A stretch of 64,000 nucleotides of DNA from Manihot esculenta (taxonomy: Eukaryota > Streptophyta > Magnoliopsida > Malpighiales > Euphorbiaceae), in assembly GCF_001659605.2 (NCBI RefSeq), contig NC_035161.2:33885191-33949190 (forward strand), written 5' to 3'. How positions within the stretch are numbered: position 1 is the first letter of the stretch; every line of letters begins with the position of its first letter. The notes below the pieces were generated by a model, which saw nothing but the letters and a program-made list of their open reading frames with translations, was not told the origin of the DNA and did no database searches. The position numbers and the translations under genes were made by a program. This document shows, one piece after another, positions 1 to 12,192 of the stretch.

Positions 1-60
1 GGAAATCATTGAATTTTTAGTTGCTTGTTGAATTAACATCAACAATGATTTCGAGTAAAA

Positions 61-91
<31 letters not shown>

Positions 92-2584
92 TCACAAACT
101 TATTAGATCTCTCAACTATAGCACTTCAAATATCAGGGACAAATCATTGACTCCAAATAAAATAAAATAAAATGTTAAATCATTACATCCTAAGCACGTC
201 CCAGGTACTGAAGTATCATCTGTTAAAGGGATAATGACACGTTAGGTTAGTTTTTGACACGTTGATTCTAAGAGTTAGATATTAAAATAGACATTAAGTG
301 CACGTTGATTATCATATATTATTACGAGTTGGTTGTTTTATGAACAACGAGTTCCATATGAGCCTTGCCTCTTCACCTTCTTTGCTTTTTATTTAGTATT
401 TACTGCATACGGTTTATTGGGTGCAGAGGGTTTTAATTTTGGCTAAAACTTTAAGTTTGGCCTCAGAAAGGGAATTACTTTTAGTTTGCTGAGGAATTAG
501 AAGCAAGTATATTTTTTCTATCTGCACTCTTTTACGAAAATGATAATTTTCAATATCTTGACATTTGCATTTCTCTTACACTTATTTTATTGCTTTATGA
601 CATTACTTCTTTAATTTTTGGAGATTACTTTAATACTAACAAACTAAAACTCATTAGTGAAATCAAAATTATTCTATAGCTAAGGAAAACACACCTCGTA
701 GCCAAAAGAAATTGTTGTTAACGCAAAGAAAGAAGCTTGAATTGAAATATTTAAAAAAGCATCAAACATTTTGTTTTATAAGGTTTTGGCTTATTTCAAA
801 ATAACTTTTACAAAAATAAATTTTCACATTTTTTTAATATTCAAACATTCAGCAAAATTTGTTGATGTTTGAAATTTAATAAAGAGTAGACTAAAACTAT
901 ATTTTAATAACTTTAGTTTGGTTTATTTCATCTCTACTTTTTTTTATTCCTTTTTCTCTTTGTCTTCTAGATTGTATGTACGGACGTACAATTTTTGTTG
1001 TAATCCTTCCTGAATTGAACTTAAATTGTTTAGGGTATTTTCAATATGATTTTCACTATAGTTGGCTATGTAGATTTTAGTAAGTGAAATGAGGATATCA
1101 ATTGATTTTTGAAATCTAATAAAAAACTTCAGGATATATTTTGATAAATTTGGTCTGGTTTTCCTCCTCTTTATTTTTTTCTTTTATCCTCTAATAACGC
1201 GTAATCGTCATTCTGTATTAGTATTTTCTATCATAATCACCCTTAGTCATACATACAGAGTTTAGTCATATATACGAATATACTGCACATTTTTTCATCG
1301 TCAAGAGACCATTTAATTTTATCTTGGACTAATTTCAGATATTACGAGTCTACTACTCCACGAATTCAACAGGTTAATCAAGTTGAGCTTTTTATATATA
1401 GGCTCGATCCGAGTTAAGTCTGTCAAAGCAAGTTATGAACGAAGTAGACCTACATATTGAATACTAATAGAGTTAAGATTTGACCTTTCCCGGGCTCAGT
1501 TATGGCCAAAATGTACAAGGCTAAATTATCATCATTAGTCAATAAAAGTAGTTTTTTAGACAAAAAAAAAAAAAAAAACCTTCCTTTTTTGCATTTTAAA
1601 AATTTTAGAAAGATTTATATATATAAATTTATTAATATATTTTATTTTTAAATTAAAATTAAATAATAAAAAATATATTATTTTATTAAAAAATATTTTC
1701 TATGGAATTTTTTTTGTTAGAATGACTTGAGTGTGTCAGAAAATATGAAAAAAAAAAAAATTCCATGAAACAAACCAATCCTAGTCAAAACAATATTCCT
1801 CAATATACTCATTAATGAGCCTGCCCCTCAAGATAGGATGTCAAGGCATAAAGTGAGAGTTTTCAGGGATGGGTTTGATTTCTTCCCATAATTGCACTTT
1901 TTACTGGTTGATGTAGAAAAAGAGAAAAATAATCCAAACGGCAGCTGACTATATAAATACTACCGAAAAATAAAAGAAGAATAATTAAAGGGATTATCAG
2001 AACTCCAAAACTCAGTGTCATTGCCCAAAGAGGCATGGTGTATTTTGTATTGAGACTGTGATTGAATCAAAGATGAGCGTTCAACTTTTGAATAATTTGG
2101 AAGCCAAGACAAGCAAATAATAAATGGGTGAATGTGTGTGTAATAATGAAAAGCCAAGCCAACAACAAGTGATGGACAGTTTATAAGGAACCAAATGTCT
2201 TATCTTTACTTTCACTGTGCATTTCTCCTCCTTATACATAATTTGCCCTCCAAAAAGAAGAACTCGATTCCTTTTTATCTTTGCAATTATCATGATTCGT
2301 ACAAAGGAAGATAGAGATAGATACTAAAGGGAAACCAAAGACCCACCACATGCTCCTGACTGTTAAGGATGTTTTTGCAAACACTCCTTTGAATTAGGAA
2401 ACTTTACTCACTTTGCTACACTTGCTTTGCTTACATCCATCCCTTTCATCACAAAAACATTCATAAACAACAATCCATACGCATTCTCTCTCTGTCTCTC
2501 TCTCTCTCACACCCCAAAAGGAAGGAAACTCAACTGTGATAGGTAAGAGACACGGATTGGGTAAAACCAAAGCACTAACACTAC
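1..2584. other. AT-rich intergenic region downstream of the FD-like gene
   Basis: No open frame here resembles a protein and I see no RNA gene. It holds homopolymer tracts (A-runs near 70-90, 1563-1578 and 1749-1760) and a diverged direct duplication (about 850-960 against 1090-1195). The stretch next to the bZIP stop codon, about 2480-2584, includes a TC-rich microsatellite near 2486-2508 and is probably 3' UTR of that gene. Confidence 0.6.
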
Positions 2585-3480
2585 TCAAAATGGAGCCGTT
2601 GACGTTCGATGGAGAGTGTGCTTTTTGGGATGCTGAGTGGAAGCAGCTAATAGTAACTGCCCAAAAATATATAGACACGACATCAACTTGCGTACATTAA
2701 ACAAAAGGAAACAAAGTTTACTTAAAAAACACAATTAGCTTCCACATGGCTGTTAAAATTTGGTAAATTTATTTCCTTAAATCAATAACCTGGAATTTAT
2801 TATGATTACTATTGCAACTCACCTCCTCTTGCTGTCTCTTGAGCCTCGCATTTTCTTCCATTAGATGTTCTATTGCGAGCTCTAGCTCATTTGTATAAGC
2901 CTGCAAGAGAAGAAAAATGGCGCCGGAAACAGATTCATAACTTGAAGAAACTGAACAGGAGAATCAGAAAAACTAACTTGATAAATAGTGCTAATTAGGT
3001 AATTTCCTGTTTTCTAGCTCTCGATCGAGCTGCTGATTCTCGGTTCTTGATCATACGCTTATGCCGGCGATCGCAGGAACTGTTATCAGATTCTTGAACT
3101 CTTTTTTTGCTAAAAGAAGATGAATCCAAAGCCTCGAAAGGACTATTAAAAGAGGAAACAGGATGGCTGGGCAAATGCGAGGTAGGCCTAAGTGGATAAT
3201 CAGAGTTGTCAAGAAAATCGAACCCAGGACCTGTGTTTAAGCTGAGAACAGTAGCAGGCGGTGGCACAGGAGAGCCATATAGAGCAGGATCTCCTTGAGC
3301 ATGAGCAGACACTCTTCTCGTTTGTGGATCTTTGCTAAAGGGTCTAGCAAAGAAGTCTTGAAGAATAAAGTTAGGGTTGCGATGCTGATTATGGCGAGTG
3401 GGAGCGACAGCGATGTCTTGATCGCCGGAAGAGTGATCATGAAGAGAAGCAAGATTGATGTCTTTCCAGACCTCTTCCAT
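2585..3480 (-). CDS. FD: FD-like bZIP transcription factor (possibly a damaged copy)
   Basis: Group A bZIP of the FLOWERING LOCUS D (FD) type. In the family it binds DNA at the shoot apex with FT/TFL1 proteins and 14-3-3 and switches on floral identity genes. Exons on the minus strand: 3007-3480, 2823-2900, 2585-2656 (158 + 26 + 23 residues, about 207 aa). Seen: start MEEVWKDINLASL; PPPATVLSLN and GFDFLDN blocks typical of FD; basic region RRHKRMIKNRESAARSRARKQ at the end of exon 1; leucine zipper AYTNELELAIEHLMEENARL in exon 2; C-terminus RTSTAPF, the phospho-acceptor motif read by 14-3-3. Exon 2 is flanked by normal AG and GT sites. The first intron's donor reads GA, not GT; if it is not spliced, translation adds E-I-T and stops at 2995, losing the zipper. 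A Ser-rich frame upstream of this ATG looks like the lost or frameshifted N-terminus. Family assignment is firm; function of this copy is uncertain. Confidence 0.85.
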
Positions 3481-3629
3481 GGTTGAAGGCTTGCGGTTCT
3501 GATGGAGGAGATTGGAAGGCGGAAATGGCTGAGCAAACGAAGACGCGGAGGATGATTTAGAAGAGGAAGAGATTTTTGTTATGGTGCTGCGAGTACTTAC
3601 TTGGTTTCTTTACCAGCCTTGGAGGACAT

Positions 3630-6039
3630 CAAATATTGGATAGAAGGTAATCTTGGATATGGGTGTACGGTTAATTATCCAATATCGAGTTGAAATATTA
3701 TATTTAATTGGTTATAATTATACTAATTAAACTTATTTTATGATTTTATTTTGTTTTTTTTATTAAAGATTAAATTAAAACTAGATTATTTATCTCATGT
3801 TATTTTTTATTAAATCTCTCAGGTTATTATTTATCTCTCTATCGTCACTAGGTTAATATTTAGTTTATATAATGTACTATTAATCTCTATATATTAAAAT
3901 ATCGACTATATATGTAATAAGATTAGCTAAAGGGAATATATTAAGGTTAAGGAATTTGATTGGTTGAGACGATGAGTTGATCATAGGAACTGTAGGTGTA
4001 TGTGTGCAGGCAAGCCCTAGCCCTAGTGTTTGGAGGATGGGATTTGAAAGAAAGAAGAGTGACGGTGGTTGTGACAGTCGTACCTGAGATTGAGAATGAC
4101 AGAGAACGCCGTAGGCCCATAGGATTTGACGGAAACACATACTGTAGAGTAGTGCTCCTTTTACACGCTCATGTAGGAATGGGACGACCTCTCATCCTCA
4201 CCATGGTTAGTTGAATTCTCGATCTTTCTAGCTCTAGCCCGTATCTTTTATTATTTTTATTTTTATTATTAGATTCTTTAAATTTTAATGAATTTATTAT
4301 TTTATTTTTATTTTAGAATCACATAATTTATAAATGAAGAAAACTATTAATTAATTTATTTTAATGTTATCAAATTAATTAATAATATAAAATTAAAATT
4401 ATAGACTCGATGATATGTAGAGTTACCATTGTAGGGGATAAATAGCATAAATATTTAAAATAGTTAACTGATTTTTTTGACAATGATTGCAAATTTTAAT
4501 GTTATAAAATATAAAAAATATTTTAATTAAAAGGTTTAAAATGATGATGAATTAATCATTTAAAAATATTATGGGATTATTATTATAATTGTCGGCTAAC
4601 TTATGTCATTGATGTTGAATTTGCAGTCTAAAAGCATATTTGCAAATATTATTTTAAAAAATAATAAAATTATTAATTATTTAATTGTTCAATAGAATAT
4701 CTAACTTTCTGGATTTGATTTAAGTTTCAGTTCAGTCTTCTTTTAATTAAATTTAATTACTGATTTTTTTTAAGAACTTTAATTGGAAGTTAACCCATAG
4801 ATTAACGCATCTTAATCAAGCCGTTTCACTTGAAGCTCAAGTTAAATAATAAGCATAACATTAGGCCCATACCTATTTATGCATGACCAAAGCCCACTTA
4901 ACTATGACTTCCAAAAAAAATATTTACCAGTCCGTTCAGGCTTTATTTATTTACTAAAAATAATTGACACATAAAAAATAAGTTTTAGAAAATATTTTCA
5001 ATATAAAGTATTTTTCATAAAAAATTAACAAAATATTTTTTTATTTTTACGTCAAAAAATAAATAATATTAATAAGATAATGGTGTTAAAAAAATTATCA
5101 AAATCTAGAATTTTACTAATTTTTCTATTTGACCATGAATGTTTAATCATTTTTTTGAATGTTTATTTTTCTGAAAAAAAATCATAAACTAATTGAAGCT
5201 TCAATTAAATACCAATTTTCCAACTTTTTACCAACGTTTTGAATAATTTTTTTTTAAAATGAAAAATGAGTAAATTATATTTTTCAACTTTTTGACCCTT
5301 CGATTATTTAACATTAATTGCTAATATCTGATTACCAATTATTAATTGTCAATAACTAATTAAAGAAAAATTACTATTTATTTATTAATTTTAATTGAAT
5401 CAATACATCTAATTATTTCCTTTTATTTATTTTATGGAGATGATCTATTTTTCCTTCGAATTTTAATTAATTTAGTTATTAAAGCGAAATGATAAATGTA
5501 TATTTTTTATTTTATTATATTAATTTTAAATAAAAATAAAAAGTAAGTTTTGTAGCGAAGAATAAATGTGTTTGAGAGTTATAATTATTCATATTTTTAT
5601 GATTGAAAATGGTTGATAATCTATAAAGGAAAAGAATTTATATATATAATTTGTTTAAATAATATGTCGTGATAATATATATTGCATTATTATGAACAGT
5701 AAATGTAATAATTGGGGCAGCTCAGCTGATTGGAAGGACAAAAGGACCAACCTTTTGTTCTTGAAGGCTTAAGCATGCACTCTATAATTGCCTCCATCAC
5801 ACAACATATGCTGATTTCATGAGCTCCATCATTTTGCTCACTATCATTGCAATCTACATCTCTATTATATACATATACATATATATATTTATAGCTTCTT
5901 TCCAAATATCCCAAAGTTGTCGAGAAACAGATGAGTCATTTACTGCCATTATAACATTTTTAGAATAATTAAGATTCAATAATGAAGTGCAGTGATAAGG
6001 CTGAATGAGAAGAGCTTTGGACTATAAAGCTTTGAGCTC
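3630..6039. other. AT-rich intergenic region, FD promoter side
   Basis: Sequence upstream of the FD-like gene. About 3950-4240 is less AT-rich than its surroundings but carries no convincing frame on either strand. From 4240 to 5680 it is very AT-rich with many homopolymers. A second moderate-GC patch at about 5700-5935 is also without a recognisable gene. No RNA gene was recognised. Confidence 0.5.
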
Positions 6040-9000
6040 AGTTTCATATGGAACATGAGCTAAAAATAAAATTGCATAAAGAAGAAAAATACTGAGCACA
6101 AAAGACAAGATAACATTGATCGCAAGCGGGAGATAAAAACACATTATTTTTCCATGCTAAAATTACCTAATAAAGAAGGCGTAACCACATCACTAGAATC
6201 TAAGATAATTCAGGTATGTAGAAATATACCTTATCCGAAATTACTAATATTGTTCTTGATTATTTTTCAGGTATTTATTCTTCCTCAAACTGAAGCAATT
6301 TTAGAACTGTCTTGCATGGTTTGAATCCTCGCCACTCAGAGCTGGATGATGCTAACCTTATAACACCTATCTCTAGAGAAGAAATCAAAAGAGCAGCCTT
6401 TTCTACAAATCCAAATAAAACTCCAGAAGATGATGGTCTTACGGGACTTTTCTTTCAAAAGTATTGGGAAACTGTTGGTGATGAGGTGTGCTCAATAGTT
6501 GAAGAATTCTTTAACAGCAATCGCATGCTTAGAGGGATCAATCATACCAACATCACCTTAATCCCTAAGATTCATCATGTTTCTACTATGAAGGACCTTA
6601 GACCTATCAGTCTATGTAACGTCATCTATAAAATCATCTCCAAAGTTTTAACGAGTAGAATGCAGCCTATCATGAATAGGATTATAAGCCTAGAGCAAAG
6701 TGCTTTCATTAAAAGAAGGTTGATCTCAGATAACATTCTTATCTGTCATTAAGTTATGCATGATTTCAATCAGAGAAGGAAGGGGAAGAATTATGGAATG
6801 GCTCTCAAATTAGACATCAGCAAAGCATATGAATGTGTTGAGTAGAATTTTCTAGAATCTATACTCCAGAAGTGGGGTTTTGTGAAAAATGGATTACATG
6901 GATCATGTAGTGTGTAAACATTGTCACATATTCCTTATTGATAAATGGCCAAAAGGTTGGATCCTACAACCATCCAAAGGATTAAGCCAAGGAGATCCAC
7001 GATCTCCTTATTTATACCTCTTGTGCACTGAAAGACTGTCGCATATCATAAAAAACTCAGCTCTCTCAGGAATATCCATATCTAAGGAAGGTCCCTCTCT
7101 CACTCATTTACTTTTCGCTAATGATTCTATTTTTTTCACTAAGGCTTCTACCTTGCAAGCTGAAAAAATTATGCAAGTTCTCCGGGACTACTCCTGTATT
7201 AGTGGCCAAACCATCAATCTAGCGAAATCAACTCTCTGTTTCAGCAAGAATACCCCACAAAACCTTCGCTTTTGATCGCTAATATCTTGAGAGTTTCAAA
7301 TGTTGGGGGACAAGATAAATTTATGGGTCTGCGCTCCTTAATTTCTATATCAAAACAACAAACATTTAAATATATCAAAGAAAAAATTCCAAAGAAAATA
7401 ACTGGATGTAAGGAGCAATTATTATTTAAAAGCGGAAGAGAAGTTTTGATCAAAGCCGTTTCTTAAGCAATTCATGTATATACTATGTCATGCTTCAAGC
7501 TTCCTAAGAATCTCTGTGATAGTATTAACAGCATGACAACCAAATTTTGGTGGGTTAAAAACAGGAAGAGAGGAAGCTACATTGGGTTGCTTGGAATCAA
7601 CTCTATGAACCAAAATCAAGAGGTGGTTTAGGCTTTAGAGACCTAGAAATTTTTAATTTAGCTCTACTTGTCAAATAAAGCTGAAAACTTCTTTTGAAAC
7701 CACATTCTCTTCTAACTACGGTGCTCAAAAGTAAATATTATCCACATTGCTCTTTTCTTCAAGCTAAATTGGGCAGCAAATCTTCTTGGGATTGGAGGAG
7801 CATTATTTGGAGCAGACAAGTCATTGATAAAGGAATATGTTGGTATGTGAATGATGGCCGCTCAATTCTCTGTAAGGAGGATAAATAGGTCCTAGAGCTT
7901 TTTCTCGACCGTCCAGACTTGTTCCGAATTATGATCCTTCCATAATATGGATTTCTCAACTCATTGACTATCAACACTACTCTTGGAATCAGAATCGGGT
8001 TAGAATGAATTTTCATCCAAATGACATTCCTCATATCTTTTCCATCCCAATTGCTATGATCATGAATGAAGACAAGTTGGTTTGGCATCACACACGAAAT
8101 GGCCAGTATGAGGTATGATCTAGTTATTATATTGCTAAATCCATTATTAATAGTATCTCTACAAATTCAAATGCAGGTCTTGGTCCATATTCATCGATGA
8201 ATCTTGCTTCCTTTTATAAATCTATTTGGAAAGTAAATGTGACTTCCAAGCTACATAATTTTCTTTGGACTTGTATGAGAGAATGCCTGCCAACTATAGA
8301 AAACATATATTGATGATTCCCTCATATACCACAAAAATGCCTTTTTTGTGGAGAGCCAAAAACTCATTCACATCTTTTCTTTAAGTGCCCAATAGCAATT
8401 CAGTTTTAGTTTCACTCTCCCTTACAATTGTGATCATCTATACTCGTAGGTCACTCTATGAAGGATTTTTGGGAACTATCTAATTGATCAAGGTAACAAC
8501 TCGGATGACCTATTCTTTTTTGTTTTTTCGATGTGGCATTTGTGGAAATGTAGGAATCTCCATGTATTTACCTCTAGCTAAAAGTATCCTCCATGCCATC
8601 TATTATTGACAAAAACTTTTAAATTGCTATTTCTGCTCAAGAACCAATCATATCGCTTTTGAGAAATCCTCCAGAGAATGAAGATAGGGTCTATAGCAGC
8701 AGTAGCTCACAATAATGTGGGAAATACTTTGATTTGGAGTTATAAGAGATATTCTGCTATTTCAAATATCTTCACGTTGAAATCCTTAGCATATGGGGAG
8801 GCTGTTTTGCTTACAAAACATTCAAGTTTTACCAGTGTTCGTATTGAAGGAGACTTTCAAAACATCATTACTATCATTGATAATATCTTTCCACCAATTT
8901 AAATTCAAGGTATTATTAAGGATATTAAATTCTTAGCAGATTATATTTGTTCCATCTCTTTCATATATACATAAAGACAAATAAATCAAACAGTTTATTT

Positions 9001-9080
9001 CTTAACCGTCAATATACTTCGTTTCTTTTTAATATTATGATATTAGCCTCTTCTCTCCAATTCATTTAACTGGAATCTTA
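6040..9080 (+). mobile_element. Decayed non-LTR retrotransposon (LINE, L1-like), 5'-truncated
   Basis: Broken reverse transcriptase ORF2 in several frames. Visible in order: a GDKNT...FFHAK-like linker (about 6125-6165); reverse transcriptase blocks NKTPEDDGLTGLFFQKYW, ITLIPK, MKDLRPISLCNVIYKIISKVL and QSAFIKRRLISDNIL (6312-6752); LDISKAYE followed by a stop (about 6806-6846); LSQGDPRSPYLYLL (near 6985); FANDS at the catalytic position (7115-7129); the zinc-knuckle-like region SIWKVNVTSKLHNFLW (about 8220-8270); and an RNase H-like tail (8678-8900 and beyond). The endonuclease half is absent. Stops occur at 6750 and 6843, with frameshifts near 7275, 7466 and 7680. In intact elements the catalytic motif is F/Y-A-D-D; here the first Asp reads Asn. 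The element cannot be autonomous. Ends are approximate; I found no clear poly-A tail or target-site duplication. Confidence 0.88.
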
Positions 9081-9088
9081 TTTCTGAT

Positions 9089-9089
<1 letters not shown>

Positions 9090-9122
<33 letters not shown>
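9090..9122. repeat. (TA)n microsatellite
   Basis: About 30 bases of alternating TA just beyond the LINE remnant. Confidence 0.9.
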
Positions 9123-9123
<1 letters not shown>

Positions 9124-12100
9124 GGGCCTTGTTTTGATTTTAGCTTGGACACAACACACCGTGAACGAATAGGAGCTAAAGAGATGAGATTAAGTTATTT
9201 GTTTTTGTCGTGTAGTGTGCCACCCAAACAAAAAGCTGCACTCACAGTCACATACACCACCTTTTTAATGACTAATCAAACAAAACAACCCTACCCTTGT
9301 CCTTACAAGTTGAACCCACATGCTCCTTCTGCTGCCTACTATAACATATATCCTTTACACTGACATTTCATCTAAATTTTCAGACGCTATTGATCTTTTA
9401 ACTTCCCATTGTATTTTTCGTCTTATCAGAATATAATTGATTTTCATTAAACAGAAACAGTACAAGGCCCACAACCAATAGAAATCAAACCAAATTACAA
9501 GTATAGGCCTAAGGCCCAAATTTACAAATTCTAAACCTAAGGCCTAAGGTCCCAAAATAAAACTTAGCCTACTGTAATCTTGAAGCCCTAGAGCCCCGGT
9601 ACAAACTTAATCCGAAAAAAGTCTAGACCCCGTTGCGTCTTTAATTGTGTTGCTTCTACCACCAGAATGGCCTGCCACCAAGAAAGCCGAAGCATGGTGA
9701 AAAAGATTTCTCTTACGACCATAACTAAAAAAAATCATAACACAACATACGGAAGCAAAAGAAGAAAAATCAACAATGTTAAGTAGCCTAAAAACTTTGA
9801 AATGAAGGAATTATTTAAACTAAAATTATAGTCTAGATAAGTAGTATATAATTAGGAGATTGTTGCCCACAATATTGCCACCGACAAGCTTCATTTAGAC
9901 TTCATCTTGTAAAATTATACAATAATATTTATCTAACCGCTATACTTTTTTATAAGAACACTTTTATTTGGAGGTTAGAGCTATTGACCTAATATTTCTT
10001 GATTCAATTGAGTTAAAAGGTGCGGTCTTTTCTCATTTAAGCAATTTATATTCGTATTAATCGAAATGTATTACAGACCATTTGCATTCGTGTGCTAAGC
10101 AAGTTATCAAGTCAAGACACTAATTTTTTTTTCCAAAAATATGTGAATATCATTAAAGTATTATAGAAAGTCTAATAAATATAAGATAAACTTATGGCAT
10201 GAACAAATACATCATATAGAAAATGACTATAAGACCCAATAAATAACACATAAAAACCATAAAGTCTTAAAATCTAAGCTCAATATAACCCGATTCCCTA
10301 ACCTGAGCATCCTTAATCAAAATGTTGCTCGCCCTTCTCTTGCCAAGTCTACCACCTCCATCTAAAGAAACCTCCAAGTTATAGAGTTTCTCTATTAATA
10401 AAGTCCAAACAACAGATAATGAATTGAAACTCAAAAGAAAAATTATAATGATCTAGTATCAATTTTTCAAAATTAAAAGTAGCTAATATATAGATTTGAA
10501 AAGCTCATGTAATGCCAAATTAAATTGGAAAACAATAAATCCGAAGCCTACTTAGGGAAGACGATTTTTCCACGATCGAGTCTAGGTATTGCTTTCAAAA
10601 CTAAGAACTAGACTCTAAATAATTTACAACACCACAAAGAAAAAAGATGTATTGTAGATCTTGCCCACATAATAATAATAATAATAATAAAAGAACTCAA
10701 CAAACCACAACAATCACAAAGGTAAGAACCAACATGACTCCCTCACAAATAATCCCATTAACGGTCAACCAAAAAAAATAAAAAAAAATGTAAAAAAAAT
10801 CAATCTACCGCCTCACTCGAAAAGAGAGGAGAAAAGCCCATTTTTGGGCAACAAAAGAAAAGCTGCTGCCCCTACCATGAGACACCAGCAAAAAGAGGCC
10901 TGCTACCTCAAAATCAAAAACAACCCAGAGAAAAGTTCCTCCCACTGCAGAGAGAGAAAGAGGAAATTCCTTAGACATGTCTAGGCCAAGCCAATAGTTG
11001 CAGGCCAAGCTATTTGCATTCGCATATTCTTAAAAATGTTTTAAGAATAAAACATTTTTAAAGCAACACCACTTAATCCATTAACAAACAAGTAATAGTT
11101 AGGCTTATTGGCTTAGGCCGGTGGCTTGACATTTCCATTCTGACCCTAGCACCCTAATGAGTACCGCCGAACATTCATTTCACTCACTGTTTGATGAGCT
11201 GATAATTTAAGGCCAAATAAAAGTTCTCAAATTAGTGGATTTCACATTTATGATTTCGGATTACACCAAGAAAATAGTATAAACTCCAAAAAAATCATTC
11301 TTTTATTTTATTTGTCAACTGAAAAACGAATTATTACCTAAAATATTAAGAATGCAATTCTTCGTTTAAAAAAAATAGACACTAAACTTGACGTTCTATT
11401 TATTAATAATTTCTATATCAATTAATCCCAGCAGCCCAACGCAGCAGATAACATGGAAGAAGGTGCTGGACCCAACACTAGCCCTGCCTGGATTCAACAG
11501 CAACAACAGCTGAGTTCAACTAACATCAAATATAAGACATTAAAAACATCAACTAAATGAAATCAAACAGGCCCTGCTTTATACGTTCAAAACTTTATTG
11601 ATTGCTCACAAAACTAATATATAAATGTAATCAAATAACTTGGATAAAGCTAAAATCCACATTCTCCAATTCTTAAATTTAAGATGCTAAGAAAAAACGC
11701 CGAGCCCTGAAAGATATTTCAATGGTCCACACTCTGCAAGAACCAATTAACCAATCTTTATGCAGTGATAAAAGGTTTGAAGGTGTACATATGAAATACC
11801 TAAACAGCCAAATCATCAAGTGATCGAATATAGAGAAATAGTGGACATAGCATAAGCTGCGGAATCTCATAAATGCAATCTAACCATATTATTTGTTCCA
11901 TCTCTCAGAAATAATATGTTTTTCCTCATAGAAATGGAGATATCTTACCCCCAAAGAATTTTAAAACCAACTGAGAGGCAATTAGGGGAAGCATGTCCAA
12001 AATTCCCCATTAATAACACCAAACAGGCTACCACAATACTTGTGGGATTAAAAAAAGTTACCCCTCACAAAAACATACATATCCCAAAAAATTTCATGAT

Positions 12101-12192
12101 ACTAGCCAGCTCTACTAATGAAATGTTATTCATTTCTTTTTCTTCTTTTCTTTTTTTTTCTTTTTTTGTTTTTTCCTTTTTAAGAAAACATT
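9123..12192. other. Intergenic, partly TE-like, region
   Basis: No gene recognised. 9420-9730, read on the minus strand, runs through repeated 'ggccttaggcc'-type words and ends with a tail resembling plant retroelement 3' ends. 10120-11010 is A-rich on the plus strand with an (AAT)n tract near 10668-10690 and short GC-richer pieces. I suspect degraded transposon DNA but cannot name a family. From 11440 to 12192 there is plain intergenic DNA and the probable 3' UTR of the downstream minus-strand LARP gene. Confidence 0.4.

Noticed and set aside
3237..3536. Open frame overlapping FD exon 1 in another frame
   Set aside because: Shadow of the real exon: no family pattern, and the FD frame shows unmistakable conserved blocks.
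5700..5935. Possible microRNA precursor in a moderate-GC patch
   Set aside because: No long fold-back stem could be drawn and no known mature miRNA was recognised.
6318..6336. tRNA T-loop-like word ggtttgaatcctcg
   Set aside because: It lies inside the LINE reverse transcriptase frame and no cloverleaf arms can be built around it.
9145..9363. 72-codon plus-strand open frame
   Set aside because: Its sequence has no protein-family pattern, it lies next to a TE remnant, and there is no splice or context support.
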